64,000 bases of DNA from Acinetobacter celticus. Its GTDB lineage: Bacteria > Pseudomonadota > Gammaproteobacteria > Pseudomonadales > Moraxellaceae. The stretch spans positions 1 to 64,000 of the forward strand of contig NZ_MBDL01000008.1 in the NCBI RefSeq assembly GCF_001707755.1, in the 5' to 3' direction. Position numbers and translations under genes: made by a program. Each line of letters opens with the position of its first letter. The first letter of the stretch is position 1. A model generated the notes under the pieces. That model was not told the DNA's origin. It saw nothing but the letters and a program-made list of their open reading frames with translations, and made no database searches. Positions 9,406 to 19,449 of this stretch are shown here, piece after piece.

Positions 9406-10779
9406 ATGAATACAGAACAGATCAATATTAACAATATCGTAGATGAAGCAAAATTTAGACCATTCCATTGGGGAGTGTTAATTTGGTGTTTACTGATTAT
9501 TATTTTTGATGGCTATGACCTCGTTATTTACGGCGTGGCATTACCATTATTAATGCAGGAATGGGGACTTTCTGCTGTTCAGGCAGGCTTACTGGCCAGT
9601 ACCGCATTATTTGGTATGATGTTTGGTGCCATGTCTTTTGGTACGCTGTCAGACAAATTAGGTCGTAAAAAAACCATTATGATCTGTGTGGCTATTTTTA
9701 GTGGCTTTACATTTTGTGGCGCATTTGCATCGACACCCGTTGAATTTGGTATTTTACGCTTTTTAGCTGGTTTAGGTATTGGCGGTGTGATGCCGAACGT
9801 TGTTGCACTCATGACGGAATACTCACCAAAACGTAGCCGTAGTACTTTAGTGGCATTAATGTTTAGTGGTTATGCTATTGGTGGTATGACTTCAGCTTTA
9901 TTGGGTGCATGGTTAGTGACGGATTATGGTTGGAAAATCATGTTCCTTCTAGCAGGTATTCCATTCCTTGCTTTACCACTCATTTGGAAATTTTTGCCAG
10001 AATCGTTAATGTTCCTCACTAAGAAAGGTGAAATGGATCAAGTTAGAGCGATTGTACAAAAAATTGCACCTGAACAAAAAATTTCGCCTCAAGCTCAATT
10101 TAAATTAAATGAGCCAACAGCAGGCGATGAAGCACCACTAAAAGCTTTATTCCAACAAGGTCGTACCTTTAGCACCATGATGTTCTGGCTTGCATTCTTC
10201 ATGTGCTTATTAATGGTATATGCATTGGGTAGCTGGTTACCAAAACTGATGATTCAAGCAGGATATTCTTTAGGCGCAAGTATGATTTTCTTATTTGCCT
10301 TGAATATTGGTGGCATGGTCGGCGCGATTGGTGGTGGTGCACTTGCAGACCGTTTCCATTTAAAACCTGTGTTAACCATCATGTTCGCTGTTGGTGCCAT
10401 TGCCCTAATTTTACTTGGCTTTAATAGTCCGCAAGCAGTGCTGTATTTCTTAATTGCGATAGCTGGGGCTGCAACTATTGGTTCACAAATCCTACTTTAT
10501 ACTTTCGTCGCACAGTTCTATCCAACTGCTGTACGTTCTACAGGTATGGGTTGGGCTTCAGGTATTGGACGAATCGGTGCAATTGTAGGGCCTGTATTGA
10601 CTGGCGCATTGTTAACTTTTGAATTACCTCACCAAATGAACTTCTTAGTAATTGCTATTCCTGGTGTGATTGCAGCATTTGCAATCTTTATGGTGAACTT
10701 AAAAGTGTCTGTAGAAGGCGTTCAGCAAGCTAAAAAAGATTTAAAACAAGAATCTTTTGTTAAAAATGTAGCGCAATAA
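9406..10779 (+). CDS. benK: Benzoate transporter BenK (MFS, AAHS family)
   Basis: A 457-aa major facilitator with 12 predicted membrane segments. The family motif DGYDLVIYGVALPLLMQEWG lies in the first segment, and the loop 2-3 signature is GTLSDKLGRKKT. Both mark the aromatic acid:H+ symporter family that includes BenK and PcaK. The ATG at 9406 has a strong AGGAGG site; an upstream in-frame start adds 17 unlikely residues. It is followed by an outer-membrane porin, giving a two-gene benzoate uptake unit. Confidence 0.9.
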   Translation: MNTEQININNIVDEAKFRPFHWGVLIWCLLIIIFDGYDLVIYGVALPLLMQEWGLSAVQAGLLASTALFGMMFGAMSFGTLSDKLGRKKTIMICVAIFSGFTFCGAFASTPVEFGILRFLAGLGIGGVMPNVVALMTEYSPKRSRSTLVALMFSGYAIGGMTSALLGAWLVTDYGWKIMFLLAGIPFLALPLIWKFLPESLMFLTKKGEMDQVRAIVQKIAPEQKISPQAQFKLNEPTAGDEAPLKALFQQGRTFSTMMFWLAFFMCLLMVYALGSWLPKLMIQAGYSLGASMIFLFALNIGGMVGAIGGGALADRFHLKPVLTIMFAVGAIALILLGFNSPQAVLYFLIAIAGAATIGSQILLYTFVAQFYPTAVRSTGMGWASGIGRIGAIVGPVLTGALLTFELPHQMNFLVIAIPGVIAAFAIFMVNLKVSVEGVQQAKKDLKQESFVKNVAQ

Positions 10780-10790
10780 CACATCATAAA

Positions 10791-10816
10791 AACAGGCTAA
10801 AACACTTTAGCCTGTT
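10791..10816 (+). terminator. Hairpin between benK and the porin gene (weak terminator)
   Basis: A perfect 11-bp stem (AACAGGCTAAA / TTTAGCCTGTT, 4-nt loop) directly after benK. The following bases are not T-rich, so it may attenuate or stabilise the message rather than end it. Confidence 0.5.
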
Positions 10817-10845
10817 ATGGATTTATACCAATTTAAGGGAATATT

Positions 10846-12090
10846 ATGGATATTAAATTAAAACCACTTGTCGCACTGATTATTAGTAACATGGCACTTT
10901 GCGCTGTTGCACATGCTGAAAGTAATGAAAATCAATTTAAAGTTGTATTAAAAAATGCATTCATTGAACGCAACTTTGATAATGATAACATTAAGGACCC
11001 AGGTAGTTGGTCACAAGGTATTTCAGGGTTTTATCAGTCTAAGTATATTCCTACTGTTTTAAGTATTGCAGATAAGCCAATAGAATTAGGCGTTGATGCT
11101 TCTTTACAATATGCACTGCGTTTAAGTGATGACCGTCATATTGATGATACGATCTTACCATTTGATAAAAACACGCAAAGTCAGGAACGTCACTTTTTAA
11201 AGTATGGCGGTACATTTAAAGTAAAATACGATACGACAGAATTGAAAGTTGGTGAATTGTTCTTAGATTTGCCAATTACGGCAGTCGATACCAGTCGTCA
11301 ATTGATCAGTTCGTATTGGGGTGGGCAACTAAAGTCTAAACTGACAGATAACTTACAACTTGAACTTGGCCGTATTACTCAAGTTTCACCACGTTATGAA
11401 GAAGGTTTTCACGAATTTTCAGTCACCAGCAAAGGTGTAAAACATTACTCAGATGGCTTAAATTATTTGGATTTTAAATATAATGTTTCACCCAACTTAA
11501 AGGCTGAATACTACTATGGAGACTTAGAGGATTTATACGATAAGCACTATCTAGGTTTTGAATATTCGTGGAAAAATGAGCATCTAAAGTCTAAAACTCA
11601 ATTGAAATATTTTAGATCTGAAGATTCAGGTGCTGCTAAAGCAGGCGAAATTGATAACCATAACATTGGTTTGTTAGAAACAGTTTTTGCAGGGAACCAT
11701 ACGTTGGGTTTAGGTTACCAACAGTTATTTGGTGACACGGCGTATCCTTTACCTGATGGCTTTTTACCAGAGTTGTATTTTATTAACTGGAACGCCACAG
11801 GATTCTTTAAAAAAGATGAAAAGTCAGTACATTTGATTTATGGATATAACTTCAAAGACTACGCACCAGGCTTAAATGCAGCCGTTAAATATGTATATGG
11901 TACAGACTTTAAAGATGCTCTGGGCCGTGATAACCATGAGTCTGAAACAAACGTGATGCTTGCTTATGATATGCAAAATCCAAAGCTAAAAGGTTTATCG
12001 TTCAGATGGTTATATATAAACTATGATGTTGAACATGGAAACTCTTTCCAAGAAAACCGTGTATTTACGACATATACCATGAAGTTTTAA
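10846..12090 (+). CDS. benP: OprD-family outer-membrane porin, BenP-like
   Basis: A 414-aa protein with a signal peptide (MDIKLKPLVALIISNMALCAVAHA) and a beta-barrel composition: many aromatic and polar alternating strands, ending in the C-terminal YTMKF typical of outer-membrane proteins. The segments FKVVLKNAFIERNF and DPGSWSQGISGFYQSKY are OprD-family. In Acinetobacter an OprD-type porin accompanies benK and is thought to admit benzoate. It lies 66 bp after benK and is probably partly co-transcribed. Substrate is inferred from context. Confidence 0.8.
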   Translation: MDIKLKPLVALIISNMALCAVAHAESNENQFKVVLKNAFIERNFDNDNIKDPGSWSQGISGFYQSKYIPTVLSIADKPIELGVDASLQYALRLSDDRHIDDTILPFDKNTQSQERHFLKYGGTFKVKYDTTELKVGELFLDLPITAVDTSRQLISSYWGGQLKSKLTDNLQLELGRITQVSPRYEEGFHEFSVTSKGVKHYSDGLNYLDFKYNVSPNLKAEYYYGDLEDLYDKHYLGFEYSWKNEHLKSKTQLKYFRSEDSGAAKAGEIDNHNIGLLETVFAGNHTLGLGYQQLFGDTAYPLPDGFLPELYFINWNATGFFKKDEKSVHLIYGYNFKDYAPGLNAAVKYVYGTDFKDALGRDNHESETNVMLAYDMQNPKLKGLSFRWLYINYDVEHGNSFQENRVFTTYTMKF

Positions 12091-12131
12091 TTAGGCATTT
12101 ACCTCCAGTATTATTGAACAAATGCATAAAT

Positions 12132-12161
12132 AAAAACCCCAATAATGTTATTGGGGTTTTT
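12132..12161 (+). terminator. Terminator after the porin gene
   Basis: AAAAACCCCAATAA and TTATTGGGGTTTTT form a long stem ending in a T-run, 42 bp after the porin stop. The remaining bases to 12430 are non-coding as far as can be seen; they contain the hairpin at 12308-12350. Confidence 0.85.
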
Positions 12162-12307
12162 ATTTGCTGAATGTAAAACCAAAAATAAAATACAGCCATA
12201 TTTATATAGGTTTTTAATCTATTACCTACATGTTGTAAAAACCCTTCAGATTAAGCGATCGCATCACTTCTGAGGATCAAACAGCATCTATAAAGAGTCC
12301 AGTCACT

Positions 12308-12350
12308 ATAACAGTAATACTCAAAACCTATCTCTCTGTTATATTTTTTT
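12308..12350 (+). ncRNA. Candidate small-RNA 3' end (hairpin module, copy 1)
   Basis: ATAACAG pairs with CTGTTAT and is followed by seven T. This is a terminator-like hairpin with no gene ending nearby: the porin terminator is already passed. The last 17 bases are identical to those of a second orphan hairpin at 22448-22464. An sRNA ending here is an inference; no clear promoter was fixed. Confidence 0.3.
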
Positions 12351-12430
12351 ATGGTTATTTTGTGTCTACACGTGTGTCGCTATTTTTTAGATAATATTTA
12401 TAGAATCTCAAAAGTGAACAGGTGAATGGA

Positions 12431-12592
12431 ATGAAACAGCAAAACCAAGACAACCGCGCTCCTAAATATGCAGACAGTAACCTTTCCGATAAAGCTTTCA
12501 AAAACATGCTCTTGTGGTTTGCCTTATATGCAGGGTTATTTTGTATCGGAGTAATAATTGCAATCAATGCCGATAAAATTAATATGGCTTAA
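12431..12592 (+). CDS. Small single-span membrane protein, unknown function
   Basis: A 53-aa protein: a polar N-terminus (MKQQNQDNRAPKYADSNLSD), one hydrophobic segment of about 22 residues (MLLWFALYAGLFCIGVIIAI) and a short charged tail. The ATG is preceded by GGTGA, and a clear terminator follows 38 bp after the stop, so it looks like a real monocistronic gene. A reverse-strand frame over the same bases lacks such support. I do not recognise the family. Confidence 0.6.
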   Translation: MKQQNQDNRAPKYADSNLSDKAFKNMLLWFALYAGLFCIGVIIAINADKINMA

Positions 12593-12630
12593 TTTATTCA
12601 GATTACGAACGCATCACTAAATTTAGCTTG

Positions 12631-12659
12631 AATCGCCTGATGTTCTGGGCGATTTTTTT
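12631..12659 (+). terminator. Terminator after the small membrane protein gene
   Basis: AATCGCC / GGCGATT stem (10-nt loop) followed by seven T. Confidence 0.8.
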
Positions 12660-12855
12660 ATGCCTAAATTTATATATATTTCATTTTCGACTAAAGCAGG
12701 CTATACAGGTCAAAGAAAAGAGTAGAAAAAGCAGGCGTTGTAGGTTAAAACAGATAAATCGATTTGATGTATGACTTTTATACATCCTCAATAAAAAGAT
12801 TACAGTAGAAATAGCCAATTTGGCAAAAATGGATAAAAGACATAAGGAGTAGAGA

Positions 12856-14484
12856 ATGCTGGGCAATATGATGTTTCAACCCCTATTAATTAGTAACATG
12901 ATTGAACATGCAGGACGCTATCATGCAGATAGTTTGGTTATTTCTAAAAATACAGATTTAAGCATTACCGAAACCACTTGGGGGCAAGTACACGAAAACT
13001 CAAAGCGTTTTGCGAATGCGTTGCAAGCTTTGGGTGCTGTTCAAGGTGACCGTATTGCCACCATTGCATGGAATAATCATCGACATTTAGAGTCTTGGTA
13101 CGCTATTTCTGGCAGTGGCATGGTTTGTCATACCATTAACCCACGTTTGTTCCCAGAACAACTGGTTTTTATTATTAATGACGCCGATGACAAAGTTCTA
13201 TTATTTGATAAGACATTCTTACCTTTGGTAAAAGCTGTAAAGCCAATGCTGAAATGTGTAGAACATTATATTTGTTTAGACGCGCCAGACAGTGCGGTCA
13301 CCGAACAATTGCCAGATGTCTTATTTTATGATGATGTGATTGCACAGCAATCGACACAGTATACATGGCCAGTCTTAGATGAGTTGAGTGCCAGTTCTTT
13401 ATGTTATACATCAGGTACTACAGGCAACCCTAAAGGCGTGCTTTATAGTCATCGCTCTACAGTCCTGCACAGTTATGCCATTTGTATGCCAGATTCGTTA
13501 AATATTTCAGCCCGAGATATTATGCTTCCTGTCGTACCAATGTTCCATGTCAATGCATGGGGTACACCATATGCCGCTGCTATGGTCGGTTGTACTTTGG
13601 TTTTGCCGGGGCCTGGGCTTGATGGTGCAAGTTTAGTGCATTTAATTGATACCTTTAAAGTGTCGGTAGCTTTGGGTGTTCCAACCATTTGGCAAGGGCT
13701 GATTAATGCAGCACTGCAAACAGGAACAACCTTAGAGAGCCTAAAACGAAATGTAGTCGGTGGTTCTGCGTGCCCACCTGCAATGCTTCAAATATTTAAA
13801 GAAAAATTTGATTGTGAAACCATTCATGCATGGGGAATGACAGAGACCAGTCCACTGGGTTCATCTTGCCAATTTAAAGCCAAACATCAATCTTTATCTG
13901 ATGAAGAAAAACTGAAAATTCGCCTATCACAAGGCCGTCCGCCTTTCGGTGTAGATTTACGGCTGACAGATGAAGAAAAGGGAACACATGAGCTAGAACG
14001 TGATGGGCACGCGTCCGGTAATTTACAAATTAAAGGTCATTGGATCATTCAAAATTACTTTGGTAAGGCCGAATCTGCTTTAACCTCAGATGGATGGTTT
14101 GATACAGGTGATATTGCAACCCTTGACGCAGATGGCTATTTAAAAATTAGTGATCGCTCGAAGGACTTAATTAAGTCAGGTGGTGAGTGGATTTCATCGG
14201 TTGAATTGGAAAATTTAGCCATGGGGCATCCTAAAATTGCCATGGCCGCGGTTATTGCCGCCATACATCCGAAATGGGATGAGCGACCAATTTTGATTGC
14301 CATTAAAAAAGCAGAAACTGATCTATCTGAAGCTGAACTTTTAGATTATTATGCCGACAAAGTCGCAAAATGGCAGATACCCGATAAAGTGATTTTTGTA
14401 AACAGTATTCCTTTAAGTGGTACAGGCAAAATGTTGAAAAAAGATTTGCGGGAATTATATGGAAATGTGCTGTTGAATAGCTAA
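12856..14484 (+). CDS. AMP-forming acyl-CoA synthetase (medium/long-chain fatty acid, AlkK-like)
   Basis: A 542-aa ANL-superfamily adenylating enzyme that would activate a carboxylic acid to its CoA thioester with ATP. The phosphate-binding loop YTSGTTGNPKGVLYSHRS is at about residues 180-197, HAWGMTETSP is the A5 motif, and GWFDTGDIATLDADGYLKI is A7/A8. The C-terminal SGTGKMLKKDLR holds the catalytic lysine. The start MLGNMMFQPLLISNMIEHAGRYH resembles AlkK-type enzymes. The ATG has AAGGAG upstream. It appears monocistronic. Substrate chain length is not readable. Confidence 0.88.
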   Translation: MLGNMMFQPLLISNMIEHAGRYHADSLVISKNTDLSITETTWGQVHENSKRFANALQALGAVQGDRIATIAWNNHRHLESWYAISGSGMVCHTINPRLFPEQLVFIINDADDKVLLFDKTFLPLVKAVKPMLKCVEHYICLDAPDSAVTEQLPDVLFYDDVIAQQSTQYTWPVLDELSASSLCYTSGTTGNPKGVLYSHRSTVLHSYAICMPDSLNISARDIMLPVVPMFHVNAWGTPYAAAMVGCTLVLPGPGLDGASLVHLIDTFKVSVALGVPTIWQGLINAALQTGTTLESLKRNVVGGSACPPAMLQIFKEKFDCETIHAWGMTETSPLGSSCQFKAKHQSLSDEEKLKIRLSQGRPPFGVDLRLTDEEKGTHELERDGHASGNLQIKGHWIIQNYFGKAESALTSDGWFDTGDIATLDADGYLKISDRSKDLIKSGGEWISSVELENLAMGHPKIAMAAVIAAIHPKWDERPILIAIKKAETDLSEAELLDYYADKVAKWQIPDKVIFVNSIPLSGTGKMLKKDLRELYGNVLLNS

Positions 14485-14512
14485 TTCAGCCACTTAATCA
14501 TGTAGACTTTAG

Positions 14513-14542
14513 AAAGCTCAATCCTAAAAAATTGGGCTTTTT
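14513..14542 (+). terminator. Terminator after the acyl-CoA synthetase gene
   Basis: AAAGCTCAAT / ATTGGGCTTT stem (one G-U pair, 8-nt loop) followed by a T-run. Confidence 0.8.
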
Positions 14543-14701
14543 ATATGCTTGATAGCCCTTTATACCATTAAATATATAAAAAATTCTTCGCTTAAACATA
14601 AAAAAGTTCAATGTTTTTATTGAGGTAGCCTTCTCGTAATTAGAACTGAAGTGGCGTACATTGCAACTACGCGTTTTAAGCGACTGCAATTTAGGCAACC
14701 T

Positions 14702-15589
14702 ATGTTTTCCAGCTGGATTCTCTTTACTTTGATGGCTGCTTTTATGCAGTCATGGCGTAATGCCTTTCAAAAGCAATTAAGTACAACGGTTGATGTCTAT
14801 GGTGTGACTTTAGCGCGCTTTTTGTTTGCTTTGCCTCTGGCTGTTTTATATATGTTTTGGCTGTATCAGTCGCATCCTATTCAGACGCATGTCAGTTTTA
14901 CAACAAGGTTTTGGGTTTATATCTTTATTGCAGGTTGTAGCCAAATTCTAGCCACTATTTTAATGGTGATGCTTTTTAAACAAAAAAATTATGCAGTGGG
15001 TGTGGGACTTGCAAAAAGTGAAGCAATTTTAGCGGCTTTAGTTGCAGTTATTTTTTTACAAGATCATTTAAGTCTATTGGGGTGGGTCGGTGTTGCCATC
15101 GGTGGCGGGGCAGTTTTCCTTTTAAGTAAAGGCGGTCAACTTCAGCAACTTTCTTTACCCACCTTAATGATTGGTATCGGTAGCGGATTAAGCTTTGCAA
15201 TCACTTCACTTTTGGTACGCGAAGCCAGTCTTGAACTGAGCGAGTTACCTTTTTTACATCGCGCATCTTGGGTGTTGCTGTGTGTCATTGCTTTTCAGTG
15301 CATCAGTTTGTTGCTGTATTTATGTGTATTTAGTCGAAAAACCCTAAAAACTATGTGGCAACGCATTGGATTGACGTTTAAAGTGAGCGTTTGCAGTTTT
15401 GTGGCATCATTGGGTTGGTTTACCGCTATGACTATGCAATCGGTGGCGATTGTTAAAACACTTGGGCAAATTGAAATTTTGTTTAGCCTGCTCATTTCTG
15501 CCTATTTCTTTAAAGAAAAATTAGCCAGAACTGATCATTGGGGGCTGTGTTTGGTGGTGATTGCCGCTATTTTGGTTATTTGGGCTTAA
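14702..15589 (+). CDS. EamA/DMT-family membrane transporter
   Basis: A 295-aa integral membrane protein with about 10 hydrophobic segments in two similar halves, the drug/metabolite transporter layout. The half-repeat features include FMQSWRNAFQKQLS near the N-terminus and a second-half segment IVKTLGQIEILFSLLISAYFFKEKL, typical of EamA domains. The ATG at 14702 (MFSSW) places the first helix at the N-terminus; a GTG 51 bases earlier is possible. No partner genes; substrate unknown. Confidence 0.8.
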   Translation: MFSSWILFTLMAAFMQSWRNAFQKQLSTTVDVYGVTLARFLFALPLAVLYMFWLYQSHPIQTHVSFTTRFWVYIFIAGCSQILATILMVMLFKQKNYAVGVGLAKSEAILAALVAVIFLQDHLSLLGWVGVAIGGGAVFLLSKGGQLQQLSLPTLMIGIGSGLSFAITSLLVREASLELSELPFLHRASWVLLCVIAFQCISLLLYLCVFSRKTLKTMWQRIGLTFKVSVCSFVASLGWFTAMTMQSVAIVKTLGQIEILFSLLISAYFFKEKLARTDHWGLCLVVIAAILVIWA

Positions 15590-15783
15590 ATAGCATTTGA
15601 ATAAGTTGAATGGTCATCTTCCTTGCTAAAGATTAGGCACATTGAGTTGGCTATAAAAACGTAAAACGACTTCAAATTGCCAACATCAGAATATATATAA
15701 ATAATTTATCTCCAATTTTGTATTGAGTAGATGTATGATTTCTAGTAGAACATATCTTTTATAGAAGAACTGCTGGGAACAAC

Positions 15784-17955
15784 ATGGCGACGAATCCTTA
15801 TCAAAATTTTTATAGAAAATTCACAAAGAAAATTTTAGATAAAATAGTTAGCCCACAAGTTCTGGGCGATACAGAAGCACTTGAAAATAAAATTAATATA
15901 GAAAACGAACATCAGTTTCCAGTTTGCTATGTCATTCAGGATGATTCAACGTCTAATCAAGTGTTGATTGATAATGAAACTGAAAAGCGTCAATTTAGTT
16001 CGGCATTTGCGCCCTTAAACTTAGGGGAATATCAGGAAGATGATTCATTTCTAACCCTTGAAGCGACGAAAAAAAATGCATCATCGTTCTATCCAGACAA
16101 ACTCATTCGTTTGGTGGAATACCTATTAAAACACCCTGAAAATGATGTGTTATTAGTTCCTGTAACGGTTTTATGGGGGCGTTCTCCTGAAAATGAGGAC
16201 AGTTGGTATAAAGCGCTGATGGCAGATGCATGGACAAAACCCACTGGCATTAAGCAGGCTTTAAATATTACACTCTATGGTCGTGAAAACTATATTGAGT
16301 TTCATCAACCTGTTTCGCTACAAGGGTTAATCCAACAAGCTTTGGAAATGAGCCCAAACTTTTCACCTGCGCACTATGTAGTGACAGAATTAAATACACA
16401 GTTTAATCAATATAAAGAAGCGATTTTAGGCCCCGATTTATCTGACCGTCGTAATGTTATTAATAAGTTGATGATGACTGATACGGTAAAAGCAGCGATT
16501 TTGACAGAAAGTATTCACAAAAAAATCAGTGTGGGCCAAGCGGAAAACCTAGCTAAAAAGTATTTAGATGAGATTGTTTCAGACTATTCATACTCAACGA
16601 TTCGTTTTGCTGATATTGCATTAACGAAGCTTTGGACACAGTTGTATGACGGCATTGAAGTCCATAACTTTGATATGGTACGTGAACTATCAAAAGACTA
16701 TGAATTGGTTTATACGCCGTGTCATCGTAGTCATATCGACTATTTGTTATTGTCTTTTGTCATTCATAAACGTGGATTAATGGTGCCACATATTGCCGCG
16801 GGCATTAACTTAAATATGCCTGTCGTCGGACAGATCATGCGTGGTGCAGGTGCGTATTTTATTCGTAGAAGCTTTAGCGGAAATGCACTGTATACGGCGG
16901 TATTTAAAGAATATGTGCATAGCTTATTAAGTCGTAATACACCGTTAGAGTATTTTGTCGAAGGTGGTCGTTCACGTACTGGGTTATTGTTACCTGCGAA
17001 AAAAGGTATGTTGGCGATGACAATTCAAAGCCATTTACGTGGAAACAGTAAGCCTATCGTTTTTATTCCAACTTATTTTGGCTATGAAAAACTGCTTGAA
17101 GGTTCTTCTTATATTAAAGAATTGGGTGGTCAGAAAAAGCAGGCCGAATCATTATTTGGCTTATTGAAATCGATTCAAAAAATTGAAAAAGTGTTTGGTA
17201 AAGTTCATGTAAATTTTGGTGAACCAGTCTTTTTAGCTCATTTGCTGAAAGAAAATCATGCACCAGAACATGTGGGCTTGCAGGATGAACTTCCAGATAC
17301 TGTCAAACAGGTTGTTAATGCAGTGGCTGAAGATATTTTAGAAAATATCAATAAAGCAGTGGTTATTAACCCAATTAGTTTAATTTCGTTGGTCTTGCTG
17401 AATGCACCGACACACGCTTTAGCCGAGCGTGATGTCTTGCAACGTTTAGAGCAGTTCCGTGGCTATTTAAAGCAACATTGCTATGATACGCGCATGAAAA
17501 TAACGGAATTGTCTAATCATGAAATTATTCAATATGCAATTCAATTGAAGCAAATTGAATTTGTTGAACATGACAATGAGCGCTGGATCAAAGTCTGTGA
17601 AAAGCAAGACGCTTTATTGAAATACTTTAGTAATAATATTCTGCATACCTTTATTTTACCTGCATTAATTGCAAATATTTTAAAAGCACAACTGGCTAAT
17701 GACAATTCTGACTTGACCATTGACGCATTAAAAGAAAGCGCTTTACAGGTTTATCCAGAAATTAAAAAGCAATTTTTTTTAAAGTGGACAGAAGAACAAC
17801 TGTTGCTAGAAATAGATCAAGTGTTGGCTTATTTTGTGGCTGAGTGGGTGATTCAAATCCAAGCACAAAATATACACATCAATGATGCAGATGATTCTTT
17901 AAGATTTTTATCATCATTTGCGCATTTGTATGAGCTAAATTTAACGAAAGAATAA
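15784..17955 (+). CDS. plsB: Glycerol-3-phosphate 1-O-acyltransferase PlsB
   Basis: A 723-aa enzyme for the first acylation in phospholipid synthesis at the inner membrane. The four acyltransferase blocks are visible: CHRSHIDYLLLS (HX4D, about residue 318), GAGAYFIRRSF, EYFVEGGRSRTG, and IPTYFGYEKLLEG. It is shorter than the roughly 807-aa E. coli enzyme, mainly in the N-terminal part. It is flanked by unrelated genes and followed by its own terminator. The start MATNPYQNFYRKF has GGGAA nearby. Confidence 0.93.
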   Translation: MATNPYQNFYRKFTKKILDKIVSPQVLGDTEALENKINIENEHQFPVCYVIQDDSTSNQVLIDNETEKRQFSSAFAPLNLGEYQEDDSFLTLEATKKNASSFYPDKLIRLVEYLLKHPENDVLLVPVTVLWGRSPENEDSWYKALMADAWTKPTGIKQALNITLYGRENYIEFHQPVSLQGLIQQALEMSPNFSPAHYVVTELNTQFNQYKEAILGPDLSDRRNVINKLMMTDTVKAAILTESIHKKISVGQAENLAKKYLDEIVSDYSYSTIRFADIALTKLWTQLYDGIEVHNFDMVRELSKDYELVYTPCHRSHIDYLLLSFVIHKRGLMVPHIAAGINLNMPVVGQIMRGAGAYFIRRSFSGNALYTAVFKEYVHSLLSRNTPLEYFVEGGRSRTGLLLPAKKGMLAMTIQSHLRGNSKPIVFIPTYFGYEKLLEGSSYIKELGGQKKQAESLFGLLKSIQKIEKVFGKVHVNFGEPVFLAHLLKENHAPEHVGLQDELPDTVKQVVNAVAEDILENINKAVVINPISLISLVLLNAPTHALAERDVLQRLEQFRGYLKQHCYDTRMKITELSNHEIIQYAIQLKQIEFVEHDNERWIKVCEKQDALLKYFSNNILHTFILPALIANILKAQLANDNSDLTIDALKESALQVYPEIKKQFFLKWTEEQLLLEIDQVLAYFVAEWVIQIQAQNIHINDADDSLRFLSSFAHLYELNLTKE

Positions 17956-17977
17956 ATTCGCCTTTTACAGTTGTAAT

Positions 17978-18012
17978 AAAAGCCAAACCGCATTTAGTGG
18001 TTTGGCTTTTTT
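17978..18012 (+). terminator. Terminator of plsB
   Basis: AAAAGCCAAACC / GGTTTGGCTTTT stem (9-nt loop) plus T-run. It separates plsB from the convergent gene that follows. Confidence 0.9.
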
Positions 18013-18039
18013 CGCATTATGCACAGCCAAGTCTTTTAT

Positions 18040-19449
18040 TTAGGGATTACTTTCATAATGCGCAATATATTGCGTCAGTAAATCTAATGCATTTTGTGTC
18101 TTGTCATTCAATTCAAATGAACAGTTAATGCGAATATGATGCGGTATTTTTTCTGAACGGTAAAACAATGAGCCTGGTGCAATGCTCACTTTATGTTCCA
18201 ACATATGATGATAAACCCGATTACCATCGATATATGCTGGCAAGGTGATCCATAAAAAATAGCCCGATGGATAGTAATGCACCTGACAATTGTCAGGCAG
18301 ATTTTTTATTAAATATTGATAATATTGATTTTTTAAGCGTTTTAAGGTGTTGCGTAAGGTTTTTAAATGCTTTTCATAATAACGATGAGACAAATATTCT
18401 GCTAAAGCGTTCTGAATAAATGAGTTGACCGATAATGTACTCATTAATTGTAAATGTTGAATACTTTCTGAAAATTTTCCTGCATAAACCCAACCGACGC
18501 GAAAACCAGCGCCCAAAGTTTTAGAAAAGGAAGAGCAATGTAGAACACGGTTTTGTTGATCAAAATACTTCATTGATAGTGGTTTTTTATGCCCAAAGTA
18601 CAATTCTTCATAAACATCATCTTCAATCAAATAAATTTGATGTTCCTGTAGTAATTTTGCCAATTGTAATTTAATTGCATCACTGACAGTAAAACCAATT
18701 GGGTTTTGGCTATTGAGCATCAGTAAACAGACTTTAATAGGATAATGAGTAATGGCATTTTTAAATGCGTCTAAATCTAATCCATGTTCTGGGTGAACAG
18801 GAATGGTAATGACCTTTAAGCCTAAATGTTCTGTTGCTTGCCACGCACCATAAAAAACCGTTTCCTGTAAAAGAATATAATCGCCAGGTTTGGTCAAAGT
18901 TTGTAGGGATAGGTTGAGTGCATCCAAACCACCAGAAGTAATGACAATATCAGATGGATCTGTAGGAATGCCTTGCATGCAATAACGCTGCGCAATCAGC
19001 TTTCTGAGGTCTAAATTACCTGGTGGCAGGCTAGGCATTTGTTCGTAGCTTAAGCGGTGTTTTGCGCGTTGCCCTAAGGTTTGCATTAACTTGGGTGAAT
19101 ATAAAAGTTGGCTGTCTGGAAACGCAATTCCGAATGGAATAATATCTTCCGATTGAATCGATTTTAAATAGCGGAAAATCGTCGAGTTAATTTCTATTTT
19201 TTCATTCAAAATGACGGTTTTAGCTATTTTTATAGTATTGGGGTCTTCGGTCATAAAGTATCCCAATTTTTCTTTAGAATAAATCAGTCCTTGCGCTTCT
19301 AATTCTTGATAAGCATTCATGACTGTAATCAGACTAAACCCCGAAGTTTCAGCTTGCTGACGCAAAGAAGGCAACTTTTCATTGGGTTTCCAGACACCGC
19401 TTTCAATAAGATGTTTTAAACTGAGAGCAAGCTGTTCCGATTTATACAT
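18040..19449 (-). CDS. MocR/PdxR-type regulator: GntR helix-turn-helix fused to an aminotransferase-like domain
   Basis: A 469-aa protein. Residues 1-70 are a GntR winged helix (LKHLIESGVWKPNEKLPSLR, FSLITVMNAYQELEAQGLIY). The rest is a fold-type I PLP-dependent aminotransferase-like domain with the lysine motif SSFSKTLGAGFRVGW and the segments LMLNSQNPIGFT and LIEDDVYEELYF. Such proteins are usually transcription factors sensing PLP or amino acid derivatives. No obvious target lies next door: the upstream gene on the same strand is the cio operon. The regulated gene is unknown. Confidence 0.87.
   Translation of the reverse strand: MYKSEQLALSLKHLIESGVWKPNEKLPSLRQQAETSGFSLITVMNAYQELEAQGLIYSKEKLGYFMTEDPNTIKIAKTVILNEKIEINSTIFRYLKSIQSEDIIPFGIAFPDSQLLYSPKLMQTLGQRAKHRLSYEQMPSLPPGNLDLRKLIAQRYCMQGIPTDPSDIVITSGGLDALNLSLQTLTKPGDYILLQETVFYGAWQATEHLGLKVITIPVHPEHGLDLDAFKNAITHYPIKVCLLMLNSQNPIGFTVSDAIKLQLAKLLQEHQIYLIEDDVYEELYFGHKKPLSMKYFDQQNRVLHCSSFSKTLGAGFRVGWVYAGKFSESIQHLQLMSTLSVNSFIQNALAEYLSHRYYEKHLKTLRNTLKRLKNQYYQYLIKNLPDNCQVHYYPSGYFLWITLPAYIDGNRVYHHMLEHKVSIAPGSLFYRSEKIPHHIRINCSFELNDKTQNALDLLTQYIAHYESNP

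Noticed and set aside
12255..12262. GCGATCGC octamer
   Set aside because: A single occurrence in this window; nothing indicates a repeated HIP1-like element.
12355..12567. 70-codon minus-strand frame
   Set aside because: It is antisense to the small membrane protein gene at 12431-12592, which has the RBS and terminator.
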